DNA from: Pirellulales bacterium
GTDB lineage: Bacteria; Planctomycetota; Planctomycetia; Pirellulales; JACPPG01
NCBI GenBank assembly: GCA_036499395.1
Contig: DASYDW010000017.1
Coordinates: 1 to 64,000, forward strand
Length of the DNA stretch: 64,000 nt
Direction of reading: 5' to 3'
This document shows, piece by piece, positions 17,801 through 25,300 of the stretch. Under the pieces are notes generated by a model that saw only the letters and a program-made list of their open reading frames with translations, did not search any database and was not told the DNA's origin. Position 1 is the stretch's first letter; each line of letters starts with the position of its first letter. Made by a program: the position numbers and the translations under genes.

Positions 17801-18816
17801 GAAGCGGAGCTGGGTACGCCATTCCCACTGGCGGGAAGCAATTGAATGCCCTGCCTTGGGGAAATGTCAACGAGATACTGGTCACCTTTAGTAAAGGGGT
17901 GATCGTTTCGCAGGCGAGTCTGAGCGTCGCCGGGCTGAGCGGAACGGTTCCCACGACGGGTTTCAGTTACGACCCTAATACGTTCACCGCGACCTGGACG
18001 CTGGCCAATCCGCTAGGCGCTAATCGTGTGAACTTAAACCTCTCATCGAGTGGCGCAAACGCCGTACAGGATATCGCCGGCAGTCCGCTAGACGGCGAGT
18101 GGACCAATGGTGTCACGGCCTTCCCCTCGGGCAATGGCACCGCGGGGGGTGATTTTAATTTTGCCATTCACGTTTTGCCAGCTGACGCCAACGGCGATGG
18201 CATCGTGAACGGGCAGGACCTGGCGCTCGCGTCGTCAGGATGGCTTACCGCGGGTCGTTCGGGCGATGTCAATGCCGACGGCATCGTCAACGGGCAAGAT
18301 CTGGCGCTGATTTCGTCGCAGTGGCTGGCCACGCTGCCTGTCGGCGGACTGCAGGCGAATTCTCAGCAACAGATCGCGATTCCCACGGTGGATAGCAAAG
18401 TTGCCGCGCCTGCCGTGGGCGGAAGTGTCGTGACGCCTACCGTGGAACTTGGCGGAGTCGTGTCCGCCGCAACGGTGAAGGCCGCCGTGACCGCGTGGGG
18501 GCCTTTACAGCCGTCGGCGCCCTTTGGGGCGACTGGCGTGGCCAATCAATCGGCAATCATTGTTTCGACTTTAAGCGCCGTCTTAGGAACGGGCTCTTCG
18601 AAGTCTACGGGAGTCGTAGGTTCTGCCGGTCGGACAATTAGCACCGCAACAACGGTCACGCCAACCGAAGTGGCGACCAGGCTGGTTGATTTTGGCACGG
18701 TGAAGCTAGCCCGATTTGACCAAACGGCGTTTGACGTCGACGGTCTGACAGACGTTCACGCTTCGTTACTGGACGACGATTTGCTGGACGCACTGGCCGC
18801 CGCACGCCGCACGTAG
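14875..18816 (+). CDS. Giant LEPR-XLL surface protein with beta-helix/glycine-rich modules and dockerin, paralogue 2
   Basis: About 1313 residues from ATG 14875 (GTG 14863 is possible; neither has a strong ribosome-binding site). The order matches the preceding gene: basic N terminus, EPLEARRLLA, NTINLAAGTYAL, eight beta-helix/glycine modules starting near 15342, 15481, 15784, 16102, 16411, 16729, 17038 and 17347, an Ig-like domain (NSNGNTDPTYNG), a beta-sandwich segment, and dockerin loops DANGDGIVNGQDLAL and DVNADGIVNGQDLAL. The tail contains RLVDFGTVKL and ends LLDALAAARRT. The two genes are about 200 bases apart and clearly arose by tandem duplication. Likely an extracellular structural or adhesive protein; no cohesin partner is in the window. 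Confidence 0.87.
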   Translation: MPLPQRIRRFISRRLDRRRHDRCDTTSRLHFEPLEARRLLAVFNASDVAGLLAAVNAANTNGDTSNTINLAAGTYALSSSSGELLVQDQNSAIAGKTLAIVGASQSATTIDGANVTRVFEVVSATNASISVSIDHLTIAHGNATNGSLFGGNDAIGGGLLVDGGAVTVSDVAFKSDRANGVNGSSGAAGFIGGTGGTGRNASGGAIYLNAGSLNLINSSVVNAAAYAGLGGKGGNGVITGPSAANGLPGNPGLNGSNGAIAGGNGQRGQNGLPGTAGKNGTRGSNAFANAGRGGLGGDGGDAKGGAVFVAGGQLVIQNTTFQADAVFGGNGGAGGAGGKGTKLDGGDGGAGGLGGRGGNGGRGGPNIGANAAGNGGSGAAGANGGAGAIGGVGAVGGNGGFGGDGGGAAGGAVYVAGGTVTMQTGAIQANYAWGGRGGPGGAGGGGGSGGNGGNGAAGGRGGAGGDGGGVATHGAAVGGNGAAAGNGGVGANGARGASAGNGGLGGNAGTAAGGGLFVAGGTVTITSVAITANQAAGGIGGVGGAGGAGGHGGNGGNGGRGGFGGSGGSGGLVYNNPALNQNGGLGAAGGLGRRGGAAGAGGNGGNGGAGGAGNSAFGAGVAIIAGSLELDAVVLVTNSEYGGAGGPAGNGGAAGAAGHGGAGGAGGSGGAGGDAGTTRNGNLVGSGGAGGNGALGGNGGNGAAGGNGGSSGISGAGGNALGGSIFVGGGSLHLGLGTTYAGSQVAASGGVIGVKGAAGSGGAGGNAGAGGHGGIGGIGGRGVRPAQGTRAANGTDAIAGVPGTTGANGAAGNVGVIGPAGIAQGSGIYVQSGTVTTDTPANHVAVLTQPPAGIHAGVPFTLKVEAENSNGNTDPTYNGPLTVSISTNPGGGVLAGTLTVNAVNGVALFNNLLISAAGVGYKLSISATGLASATTAAFNVAPSATQDVAPTVTHVYVAGTSWTGSFLTQLAGVGEGSGAGYAIPTGGKQLNALPWGNVNEILVTFSKGVIVSQASLSVAGLSGTVPTTGFSYDPNTFTATWTLANPLGANRVNLNLSSSGANAVQDIAGSPLDGEWTNGVTAFPSGNGTAGGDFNFAIHVLPADANGDGIVNGQDLALASSGWLTAGRSGDVNADGIVNGQDLALISSQWLATLPVGGLQANSQQQIAIPTVDSKVAAPAVGGSVVTPTVELGGVVSAATVKAAVTAWGPLQPSAPFGATGVANQSAIIVSTLSAVLGTGSSKSTGVVGSAGRTISTATTVTPTEVATRLVDFGTVKLARFDQTAFDVDGLTDVHASLLDDDLLDALAAARRT

Positions 18817-19017
18817 TAGCCACGCGCTTCTATCCGACGTCGTTGCGCCGCCGCGCATCGTGCGATCAACACCCGGGCGATCGTCACGCGCTGAACTCGG
18901 CGGGTTCGCGCCGCTATACTCCTTGCACTCCGTGATTGCCATAATGCTGCGCCGACCGGCAGTGGCCCAAGGATTTGTTTTCGAAACTAGGCTTCGGCAG
19001 CAGGAACGCCTCGAACC

Positions 19018-19800
19018 ATGACTACGCATGCAGACAAAGTTGCAATTGTCACGGGCAGCACGCAAGGACTGGGCGAGGCGGTCGCCCGGCGATTGATCAC
19101 CGAGCAGATGATTGGAGGACTCGTGATCTGTGGACGCAACGAGGCCAATGGTACCCGATTGGCCAGCGAATGGACAAAGGCCGGCTGCCGCACCGAATTC
19201 GTGCGGGCCGATCTGGGTAAGGTCGACGATTGCCACGCCGTGGTCGCGGCGGCGCGAAGAACTTTCGGCCATGTCGATTATCTGGTGAATAGCGCCGCGA
19301 TTACCGATCGCGGTACGATTCTCGATTCTTCGCCCGAGTTGTACGATCGCATCATGGCCGTCAACGTACGGGCACCGTTCTTCTTGATGCAGGAATCGTT
19401 GAAATTGATGATCGAGACCGGCATCCAGGGCTCGGTCGTGAACATCATCAGCATGTCGAGCCACGGCGGGCAGCCCTTCTTGTGCCCTTATTCAGTATCC
19501 AAGGGAGCGCTTGCCACGTTAACGAAAAACGTCGCCTTATCAGTGGTGAAACAGCGCATTCGCGTCAATGGTCTGAACATCGGCTGGATGGACACGCCGG
19601 GCGAGCACGCGATCCAGAAGAATTTTCACAACGCGGAGAGCGATTGGCTCGAACATGCCGAGGCAAGGCAGCCGTTTGGCCGGCTGCTGAAAGCGCCCGA
19701 GGTTGCCCAGGTGACGGCCTTCTTGCTTTCGGACCGCGCGGGCTTGATGACCGGCTCGATCATCGATTTCGATCAAACGATCGTCGGGACGCACGAGTAG
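19018..19800 (+). CDS. Short-chain dehydrogenase/reductase (SDR)
   Basis: The 260-residue length is classic for SDR enzymes. The cofactor motif TGSTQGLG lies at residues 12-19, NSAA at 91-94, and the active-site Ser147/148, Tyr158 and Lys162 are present (YSVSK). Near the C terminus, FLLSDRAGLMTGSIIDFDQ is the usual [F/L]LxSxxAxxxTG motif. It would catalyse NAD(P)-dependent oxidation or reduction of an alcohol or carbonyl; the substrate is unknown. It stands alone on its strand, converging with the DUF4062 gene. Confidence 0.92.
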   Translation: MTTHADKVAIVTGSTQGLGEAVARRLITEQMIGGLVICGRNEANGTRLASEWTKAGCRTEFVRADLGKVDDCHAVVAAARRTFGHVDYLVNSAAITDRGTILDSSPELYDRIMAVNVRAPFFLMQESLKLMIETGIQGSVVNIISMSSHGGQPFLCPYSVSKGALATLTKNVALSVVKQRIRVNGLNIGWMDTPGEHAIQKNFHNAESDWLEHAEARQPFGRLLKAPEVAQVTAFLLSDRAGLMTGSIIDFDQTIVGTHE

Positions 19801-19895
19801 GAGGTTTAAATAGTACACGAAGTCCGCATGTTTGATGCTCGATATGGCTGCGATGCCGTGCGAACATAAGTGGCATTTGCCGATTTGCGAACAAA

Positions 19896-20939
19896 TCATT
19901 CGTCGTGGTCAAGGCTATTGTCGTTGCGTACAGCACTGCTTCGTAAAAAATGGCGCCGACCTCTTGGCGTTATGAGCCAAGTGGTATATCTCTGGCGATA
20001 GTTCGGCGTAATTTGGCGTTCCTCCGCCTGCAACTCAACAAATTCAAATGCAAGAAACTGCAATTTTATTTTCTCGAAGCTCGCGTCGGTGAGATGGTAT
20101 GTTGACGAATTCATGGTTGATGTGAGTTCGCTAAATTCTCCCTTCGCGACATTGGTCAGTAAATTGCGGATGCGCGCTTCGCTGCATGGCGTAAAAATAT
20201 CCTTAGCGATACCAAAGAATAATGCGTCCCACGTCGGGGATACGGTCGTGTCAACGGCATTATTTTCGCCTTGATTCACGACTAACTCGACATCGACGAT
20301 GTCTTGTCCTGTGGAGAGGCCGCGTATAGCGTCGTCCGTATTTTGTAGTGACTGTTGGAGTCGAGCATTCTCAGCTGCCATATTGTCAAATCGCAGCTGC
20401 AGATCCGCTAAGCGCTTAAGAAGGTCCTGGTTATCGACTCCGTCGGCTCGGACCCATCCAACTCCCGGGTTCTCGGCGATCTCTGCGGTCAAGCCGACGA
20501 TGGCGTGCATTTTCAACTCTTCAGTCGTTCTCCAGTACTTACAGTGGTGTTGCTCGACTTTCTGTCGAAACTTGACCAATCGATCGCGAGCGTTCTCATA
20601 TAGCTCCGATTTCCCGACGGGAATGTTATCGGGATCGGCGTGAAGGAATGCGAGTACTGGTTTTCCAATCGAAACGGCGTAGTCATACTCCTTTTCGGTG
20701 TAGCTAATCCCGTCTGCATCAACCGAGCCATACTTTCCGCCGATTATCAGAAGGTAATAGTCAGACTCGCGAATTACGCGTTCGATGATGGCCCACGGTG
20801 TCGCGTCCGATGCGGGGAATACTTCCATTCCAGCGGGGAAATGATTGAGCCGCAGAACTGAGTCGAGAACTGCCTGCCGCTCCTCTTGAAGATCACGAAA
20901 TGTCGAACTGACAAAAACTTGATACCGAGGCTGCGTCAT
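19896..20939 (-). CDS. DUF4062-domain protein with coiled coil, low GC
   Basis: The true start is ATG 20939, giving 347 residues; the longer open frame upstream overlaps the PQQ gene and is not coding. Residues 5-100 form a DUF4062 domain (YQVFVSSTFRDLQEERQAVL, then YYLLIIGGKYGSV, YTEKEYDYAV and GKPVLAFLH). A heptad-like coiled coil spans about 170-200. The C-terminal third is unrecognised and ends in a basic WLITPRGRRHFLRSS, possibly a winged-helix end. DUF4062 is often the N-terminal domain of STAND-type or other immunity-like proteins, but no NTPase domain is present here. GC is low in this gene (23 and 27 GC in two 60-base lines, against 43 of 60 in the neighbouring PQQ gene), which suggests transfer. 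It lies 26 bases after the PQQ gene. Confidence 0.82.
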   Translation of the reverse strand: MTQPRYQVFVSSTFRDLQEERQAVLDSVLRLNHFPAGMEVFPASDATPWAIIERVIRESDYYLLIIGGKYGSVDADGISYTEKEYDYAVSIGKPVLAFLHADPDNIPVGKSELYENARDRLVKFRQKVEQHHCKYWRTTEELKMHAIVGLTAEIAENPGVGWVRADGVDNQDLLKRLADLQLRFDNMAAENARLQQSLQNTDDAIRGLSTGQDIVDVELVVNQGENNAVDTTVSPTWDALFFGIAKDIFTPCSEARIRNLLTNVAKGEFSELTSTMNSSTYHLTDASFEKIKLQFLAFEFVELQAEERQITPNYRQRYTTWLITPRGRRHFLRSSAVRNDNSLDHDE

Positions 20940-20965
20940 TGCGGTGCAATCTTCCTGCCAGCCCT

Positions 20966-22348
20966 CTACTTCGCTTCGAGGCAATACAGATTCATCTTGC
21001 CGCGCAGGAAGAGTTGGCGGCCGACGATGGCGGGCGAGGCGTCGAAGCCGTCCTCGAGTGTGTTGGTGGTTAGCACTTCCAACTGTCGTCCATGCTTGAG
21101 CACCATCACGACGCCGTCGCGGCCGGCGATATAGATCCGCTCGGCGGCGCCGACGGGCGAGGCGTAGATGTTCTTCAATCCTTGCAGGCGCTGCCGCTCG
21201 AAGACCTCGTCGCCAGTCTTGGCGTCGAGGCAGGAAAGGATCGCGGCGTTTGAGCCGGTGAAGTAAAGCAGGTCGCCATACAGCAGTGGCGACGGCACGT
21301 AGGGTGTCCCTTGATGCTTGTGCCACGCGACGTGTTCGCTGTCCGTGATATCGCCGTGTGCGCTGAGCGGAATCGCGTACAGCGCGCTGCCGCGAAAGCC
21401 GGTCATGCAATAAACCAGTCCGTCGTAAGTGACCGGGCAGGGAATCGCGGCCGAAACCTGGCCGCCGCATTCCCAGATGACTTCGCCGGTTTTCAGGTCG
21501 TAGCTGCGAACCCGTTTCGTCCCGTTGACGATCAATTGAGTGCGCCCTTCGTACTCGACCACCAGCGGCGTGGCCCAACTGGTCACTGGTTCTCGGTCGA
21601 CTTTCCAGCGCGTTTCGCCGGTCCGCGCGTCGAGCACGATCAGAAATGACTCGCCCTGATGGTCCCAGTTGACGATCAGCGAGTCGTTGTGGATGACTGG
21701 CGACGTCCCCTCGCCAAAGCTGGCATAGGTTTCCATGTCTCCCAGGTCCCGGTTCCAGACCTGACGCCCGCCGAGGTCGTAGCAGAAGATGCCACGCGAG
21801 CCGAACGACACGTACAGATGCTGGCCGTCGGTCGTGGGCGAGAACGACGCATAACCGTGGTCAGGATGATGACCCTCGTGCGGCACCTGCTCGGTGGCGA
21901 CATGCTGCCAGAGGGTATTGCCGGTCGCACGGTCGAGGCACAACACGACAAACTGGTGAACGTTGCTGGGCCGCTTGGCCCGGCGCGGCGCCGGCGCACC
22001 GGGGACCGAGGGAACGACGGGCTTCTCGGGCTCGGCTGGCAATTCCACTTCGCGGTCGGTGGGGATCGCGGTGAGCAGAAAGATTTTGTCGTCCCAGATG
22101 ATCGGCGTCGAACTTCCTTCGCCTGGCGGCGTTACCTTCCAGCGGACATTCGTGTTCTCGTCCCACGTGGTAGGAGGATCGCCTTGCGGGGCGATGCCGT
22201 TGGACAGCGGACCGCGCCACTGATGCCAGTTGGCCATTTGCGAATTGGCAAAGCCGGCCGCCGCGGAATCGTCCGCGTGGCAGATTCGAGCGGGTGAAGT
22301 GAGGCAACCGATCAGGCAGAACAAGACCGCCAGTTTCTCCAATCGCAT
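20966..22348 (-). CDS. PQQ-like beta-propeller repeat protein, exported
   Basis: ATG 22348 is preceded by CAGGAG at proper spacing, giving 460 residues. A signal peptide (LAVLFCLIGCLTSPARICHA) is followed by NWHQWRGPLSNG, the W-x-x-W-R-G-P opening typical of planctomycete propellers. Blades include VVLCLDRATGNTLWQH, LIVLDARTGETRWKV, VRSYDLKTGEVIWECG and ILSCLDAKTGDEVFER. Probably a periplasmic or outer-membrane scaffold or sensor. It shares blade style with the protein at 9039-10361. The DUF4062 gene directly downstream may be read through from the same promoter. Confidence 0.88.
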   Translation of the reverse strand: MRLEKLAVLFCLIGCLTSPARICHADDSAAAGFANSQMANWHQWRGPLSNGIAPQGDPPTTWDENTNVRWKVTPPGEGSSTPIIWDDKIFLLTAIPTDREVELPAEPEKPVVPSVPGAPAPRRAKRPSNVHQFVVLCLDRATGNTLWQHVATEQVPHEGHHPDHGYASFSPTTDGQHLYVSFGSRGIFCYDLGGRQVWNRDLGDMETYASFGEGTSPVIHNDSLIVNWDHQGESFLIVLDARTGETRWKVDREPVTSWATPLVVEYEGRTQLIVNGTKRVRSYDLKTGEVIWECGGQVSAAIPCPVTYDGLVYCMTGFRGSALYAIPLSAHGDITDSEHVAWHKHQGTPYVPSPLLYGDLLYFTGSNAAILSCLDAKTGDEVFERQRLQGLKNIYASPVGAAERIYIAGRDGVVMVLKHGRQLEVLTTNTLEDGFDASPAIVGRQLFLRGKMNLYCLEAK

Positions 22349-22409
22349 CGTCGGCTCCTGCAAAAATATTTGAGTTGAGCTTTTGACGTGGTGCGGTTGG
22401 CTTGCATCC

Positions 22410-23279
22410 TTACCACACGACGCCCACGGGCCCCACGCCGAAGCCCATCATGCCGGGGATGCCGAAGCCGCCCGGATCCCGGTTATGCGGGGCATAATCG
22501 CGTGCGGGTTGAAAGTCGTTTTCCGCCTTCGAGCTGACCACGCCCGGAGCGCGGCCGCGCCGCTCGACGCTGCGGACGTGCGCATCTTGTCGCTGCTGCA
22601 GGCGAGCCTGGTTGGCGACCACGCGCTCTTGCCGGCTGTCGTCAAAACGCTGTTGCAAATCGCGGCGGCTCTGCCGGTGCGCCGCCAGGGCCACTAACTG
22701 CTGATTGATCTGCGCTGCACTGGCCGTTAATACGTCCGGCATCTTGTCGCGGATTCGTTTCATATATGCCGCCGAGGCCACGGCCGCTTTTTCCATCAGA
22801 TACGTTTCCGCATCCTGGGCCAGGGTGCTGTACAGAATTTCGAGTTTGTTCTGCAGCCCGACCATGAACGTTTGCAATTGCTCGGCGGACATGCGTTCGA
22901 CGCCGACGGCAAAGCGGGCCCGGGTTTCGGCGGTGCGCTGTTCGTCGTAAAACATTTGCGTATTCAGCCACTGATCGAAATCGCTGGCCGTCGTTTTCCA
23001 TTCCTCGGTCGCCAAGAACTGCTGCTGAGCGAGGGTGTCGATCCGCGGGCGCGCCGGAGCGGGCGCTTTCGCGCCGCTGTTGCCGGGTGTCGCCTCTTTC
23101 GTCGCGCGGGACGAACTTTGCGCTGCATTCCCGCCGGGCTGCGCCTTCTTGGCTTGCAGCGCCACGGAAGGACCAGTCAAGGCAAATGCCAGCAGCAGGC
23201 AAGCCAGGGCCGCGGCCGCAATAGTGCGTCGCGAAGGCCAAGAAGACTTCGAATGTTGGAGAACGTTTTGTCGGGACAC
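22410..23279 (-). CDS. Exported hypothetical helical protein
   Basis: I prefer GTG 23279 because AAGGA lies about eight bases upstream; TTG 23303 is the alternative. The 289-residue product has a membrane-spanning signal (TIAAAALACLLLAFALTGPSVAL), a low-complexity Ala/Ser/Pro linker, then a long helical region (residues about 90-230, rich in Gln, Ala, Arg) and a Gly/Pro-rich tail ending GFGVGPVGVVW. No enzymatic motif is visible. It lies in a run of minus-strand exported proteins. Confidence 0.65.
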   Translation of the reverse strand: MSRQNVLQHSKSSWPSRRTIAAAALACLLLAFALTGPSVALQAKKAQPGGNAAQSSSRATKEATPGNSGAKAPAPARPRIDTLAQQQFLATEEWKTTASDFDQWLNTQMFYDEQRTAETRARFAVGVERMSAEQLQTFMVGLQNKLEILYSTLAQDAETYLMEKAAVASAAYMKRIRDKMPDVLTASAAQINQQLVALAAHRQSRRDLQQRFDDSRQERVVANQARLQQRQDAHVRSVERRGRAPGVVSSKAENDFQPARDYAPHNRDPGGFGIPGMMGFGVGPVGVVW

Positions 23280-23326
23280 GACGCGGATCCTTTCTGCTCG
23301 CAAGAGATCTGCCCGCAGGGCGCGGT

Positions 23327-24259
23327 CTAACGCGACAATTGTTTTCGGGTGACGCGCAGATTGATTTCCGGCGCCGGCTGACCGTCGATATCGTCTTCGA
23401 GGGATTCGATGGTCCAGTTGTTTTCGTCAATGCGGCTGTACAACATCGTGGCTTCGCTACGATGACCGTCACGCATGATGCCCTTGGTGTGAACGACCCA
23501 GGCATCCTCTTCGTTCGTCCATTTTCCTTCGTTAAAGCCGCCGCGCGAGTCGAACAGGAACGAGCGCACCTTTTCCTGCACCGGGTCCCAGCCGATCCAC
23601 TGCGTGGCCGAGATTGGTGTGCCGCTCTTGGGTTTCAGCGTGATTTGCCGCAGCAAGTAAGTCTTGTTCGGCCCCCAGGTGCAGGAAATATCGGCCGATT
23701 CCTCGGCGCCGGTGGCGATCCATTCGCCAACCATCCAGGCCAACTGCGGCAACGGATCGTCGACGACTTCGGCACGCACCGGCGATTCACGCTCGCCGTC
23801 GAGCAGCCATTTGCCGTCGCGCTTGACCCACACGGCCGTGTAGCGCCCCTCGTGCGATTCGTCCGGCCCGGCGCCGCTGCGTTCGAACGCGCCGTCTTCG
23901 AGCGCGACGTCGGGCGTGATGAAGCGGATCGACAGGGTCTCGCTCTTTCGCTGCGGCTGCGGAATGTTGCCGCCGTCGCTTAACGTTTGTCGGGCGCGTT
24001 CCAGCACGGCTTGCACCTTGTAGGCGTGGCCCGACTGGTCGACCAAGTCCGCATTTTTGGTCCAGAACGCAGCCACCGCTTCGACGTCCCCTTTGGCGAA
24101 CGCGGCGCGATAGGCTTCGCCGGCGGCGCGAATCGCTTGTTCGTCCGCCGACATCGGGGCCGTGGCACCGGCCGGGGATTCCTCGGCCCTGGCATCGGTC
24201 GACTGCGTCATGAGGACCGCGGCGCAAACGAGAGCGCAAATCGCGAAACAGGAACGCAT
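23327..24259 (-). CDS. Exported SnoaL/DUF4440-like protein (SgcJ/EcaC type)
   Basis: From ATG 24259 (GAGGTG upstream) the product is 310 residues. A signal peptide ends near ARAEE. Residues about 35-160 match the SnoaL-like NTF2 fold: IRAAGEAYRAAFAKGDVEAV, AAFWTKNADLVDQSG and YTAVWVKRDGKWLLDGERE. The second half (AWMVGEWIATG, QWIGWDPVQEKVRSFLFDS) looks like a lipocalin-like or DUF1579-type beta-barrel. Such proteins bind small hydrophobic ligands or act as simple isomerases; activity cannot be assigned. The gene is 47 bases upstream of the helical exported protein on the same strand. Confidence 0.8.
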   Translation of the reverse strand: MRSCFAICALVCAAVLMTQSTDARAEESPAGATAPMSADEQAIRAAGEAYRAAFAKGDVEAVAAFWTKNADLVDQSGHAYKVQAVLERARQTLSDGGNIPQPQRKSETLSIRFITPDVALEDGAFERSGAGPDESHEGRYTAVWVKRDGKWLLDGERESPVRAEVVDDPLPQLAWMVGEWIATGAEESADISCTWGPNKTYLLRQITLKPKSGTPISATQWIGWDPVQEKVRSFLFDSRGGFNEGKWTNEEDAWVVHTKGIMRDGHRSEATMLYSRIDENNWTIESLEDDIDGQPAPEINLRVTRKQLSR

Positions 24260-24608
24260 GAAAGGCACCTCACACGTTGAAACGATCCGTCGGGAAATAG
24301 GTCATCATTGTAGCCAGCGTGGGCGGCTGGCCACCAGTGCGGAGGCCTTCGTTGCGGCCATAAGGACGCTTTCCCACGGCGCGTCCGGTCGGACGGAAAC
24401 GGTTTTGCAAGTCATACCGCGCGCGACGTGCAATTCATTTGCTTTTCGACGGCCTACCGCTCAAGATGGGCGGATCAATATTTCTGGCTTCCTCGGCGGC
24501 AGTGGGTGCCCGCCGACGGGAAATGCCGGGGCGATTCTATCCCGCCAGGCCTTGTCTCGCGGTTTCCGACGAGTTCGCCCGGCGATCGAGATTTCAAGGA
24601 GACGACGA
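24260..24608. other. Divergent intergenic region, no feature seen
   Basis: Between the minus-strand SnoaL-like gene and the plus-strand hypothetical gene, this must carry two outward promoters. I see no convincing hexamer pair, RNA gene or strong hairpin. An AAGGAG ribosome-binding site ends it just before ATG 24609. A plus-strand open frame running across it from 24162 has no coding character. Confidence 0.4.
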
Positions 24609-25235
24609 ATGTCTAGGCTCGTTTGGGCCGGAGCTGCGCTGGCGGCGCTTGTGCCGATCGTGGCAGTCGGGCAATGGTTCGCGCCGTATGGAGCTTCCAC
24701 GGCTGCAGAAAGCTATCAGCGCGGCTTTGCCGACGTTGTACGCTCGACGGGGCAGGCGAACCTGATGGATTCCATGGCCGCGCAGAACTACGAGCAAGCG
24801 CGCTCGATGGACATCCAGAACCGGGTGCAGTGGACGCAGTCGTACTACCAGATGCGGCAGGAGAATCGCGCCTATCGGGCTGCGAAGCAGGGGCCGCGTA
24901 TGACGCCCGAGCAAATCGCCCGCTTCGCCCGGGTGGGTATGCCCGATCGATTGACGTCCACGCAACTCGACCCGATCACGGGTCAGCTCAACTGGCCCAT
25001 TATTCTGCGTGAGAAGCAGTACGACCCCGAGCGGAGGGAACTGGACAAGCTGTTCGAGCAGCGGGCGGCGGCCAGTTCGCTGGCTCCGAATCTGTATCGC
25101 GACGTGCAGCGCTACACGGGGGATTTGCTGACGGCGCTGAAGAAGAACATCAAAGAGTACCAGTCCAACGACTGGATAGCGGCCAAAAAGTTCGTCGAAA
25201 ATCTGGCGTTTGACGTGAAATTTCCGGCCGGCTGA
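24609..25235 (+). CDS. Exported hypothetical protein
   Basis: ATG 24609 follows AAGGAG, giving 208 residues with an N-terminal signal (LVWAGAALAALVPIVAVGQ). The rest is helical and rich in Gln, Arg and Tyr (QNRVQWTQSYYQMRQENRAY), with QLNWPIILREKQYDPERREL in the middle. I recognise the style of planctomycete secreted proteins of unknown role but no named domain. A HEAT-repeat gene follows about 65 bases later on the same strand. Confidence 0.7.
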   Translation: MSRLVWAGAALAALVPIVAVGQWFAPYGASTAAESYQRGFADVVRSTGQANLMDSMAAQNYEQARSMDIQNRVQWTQSYYQMRQENRAYRAAKQGPRMTPEQIARFARVGMPDRLTSTQLDPITGQLNWPIILREKQYDPERRELDKLFEQRAAASSLAPNLYRDVQRYTGDLLTALKKNIKEYQSNDWIAAKKFVENLAFDVKFPAG

Positions 25236-25300
25236 CGACGCGGATCTTCCGCAATCGCCGCATCAACTCGCAAGCCTTGATCCTTTACGAGATGCTTTCC

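Noticed and set aside
10811-18816. CRISPR or direct-repeat array in the GGN-rich DNA
   Set aside because: The repeats are irregular coding repeats in frame with glycine codons, with no constant repeat and no unique spacers of equal length.
10811-18816. Mycobacterial PE_PGRS-type genes
   Set aside because: Gly-rich repeats look similar, but there is no PE domain; LEPR-XLL and dockerin elements mark planctomycete surface proteins.
20940-21578. N-terminal extension of the DUF4062 gene
   Set aside because: The extension overlaps the PQQ gene out of frame, is Arg-rich like a shadow frame, and the DUF4062 domain starts at the internal ATG 20939.
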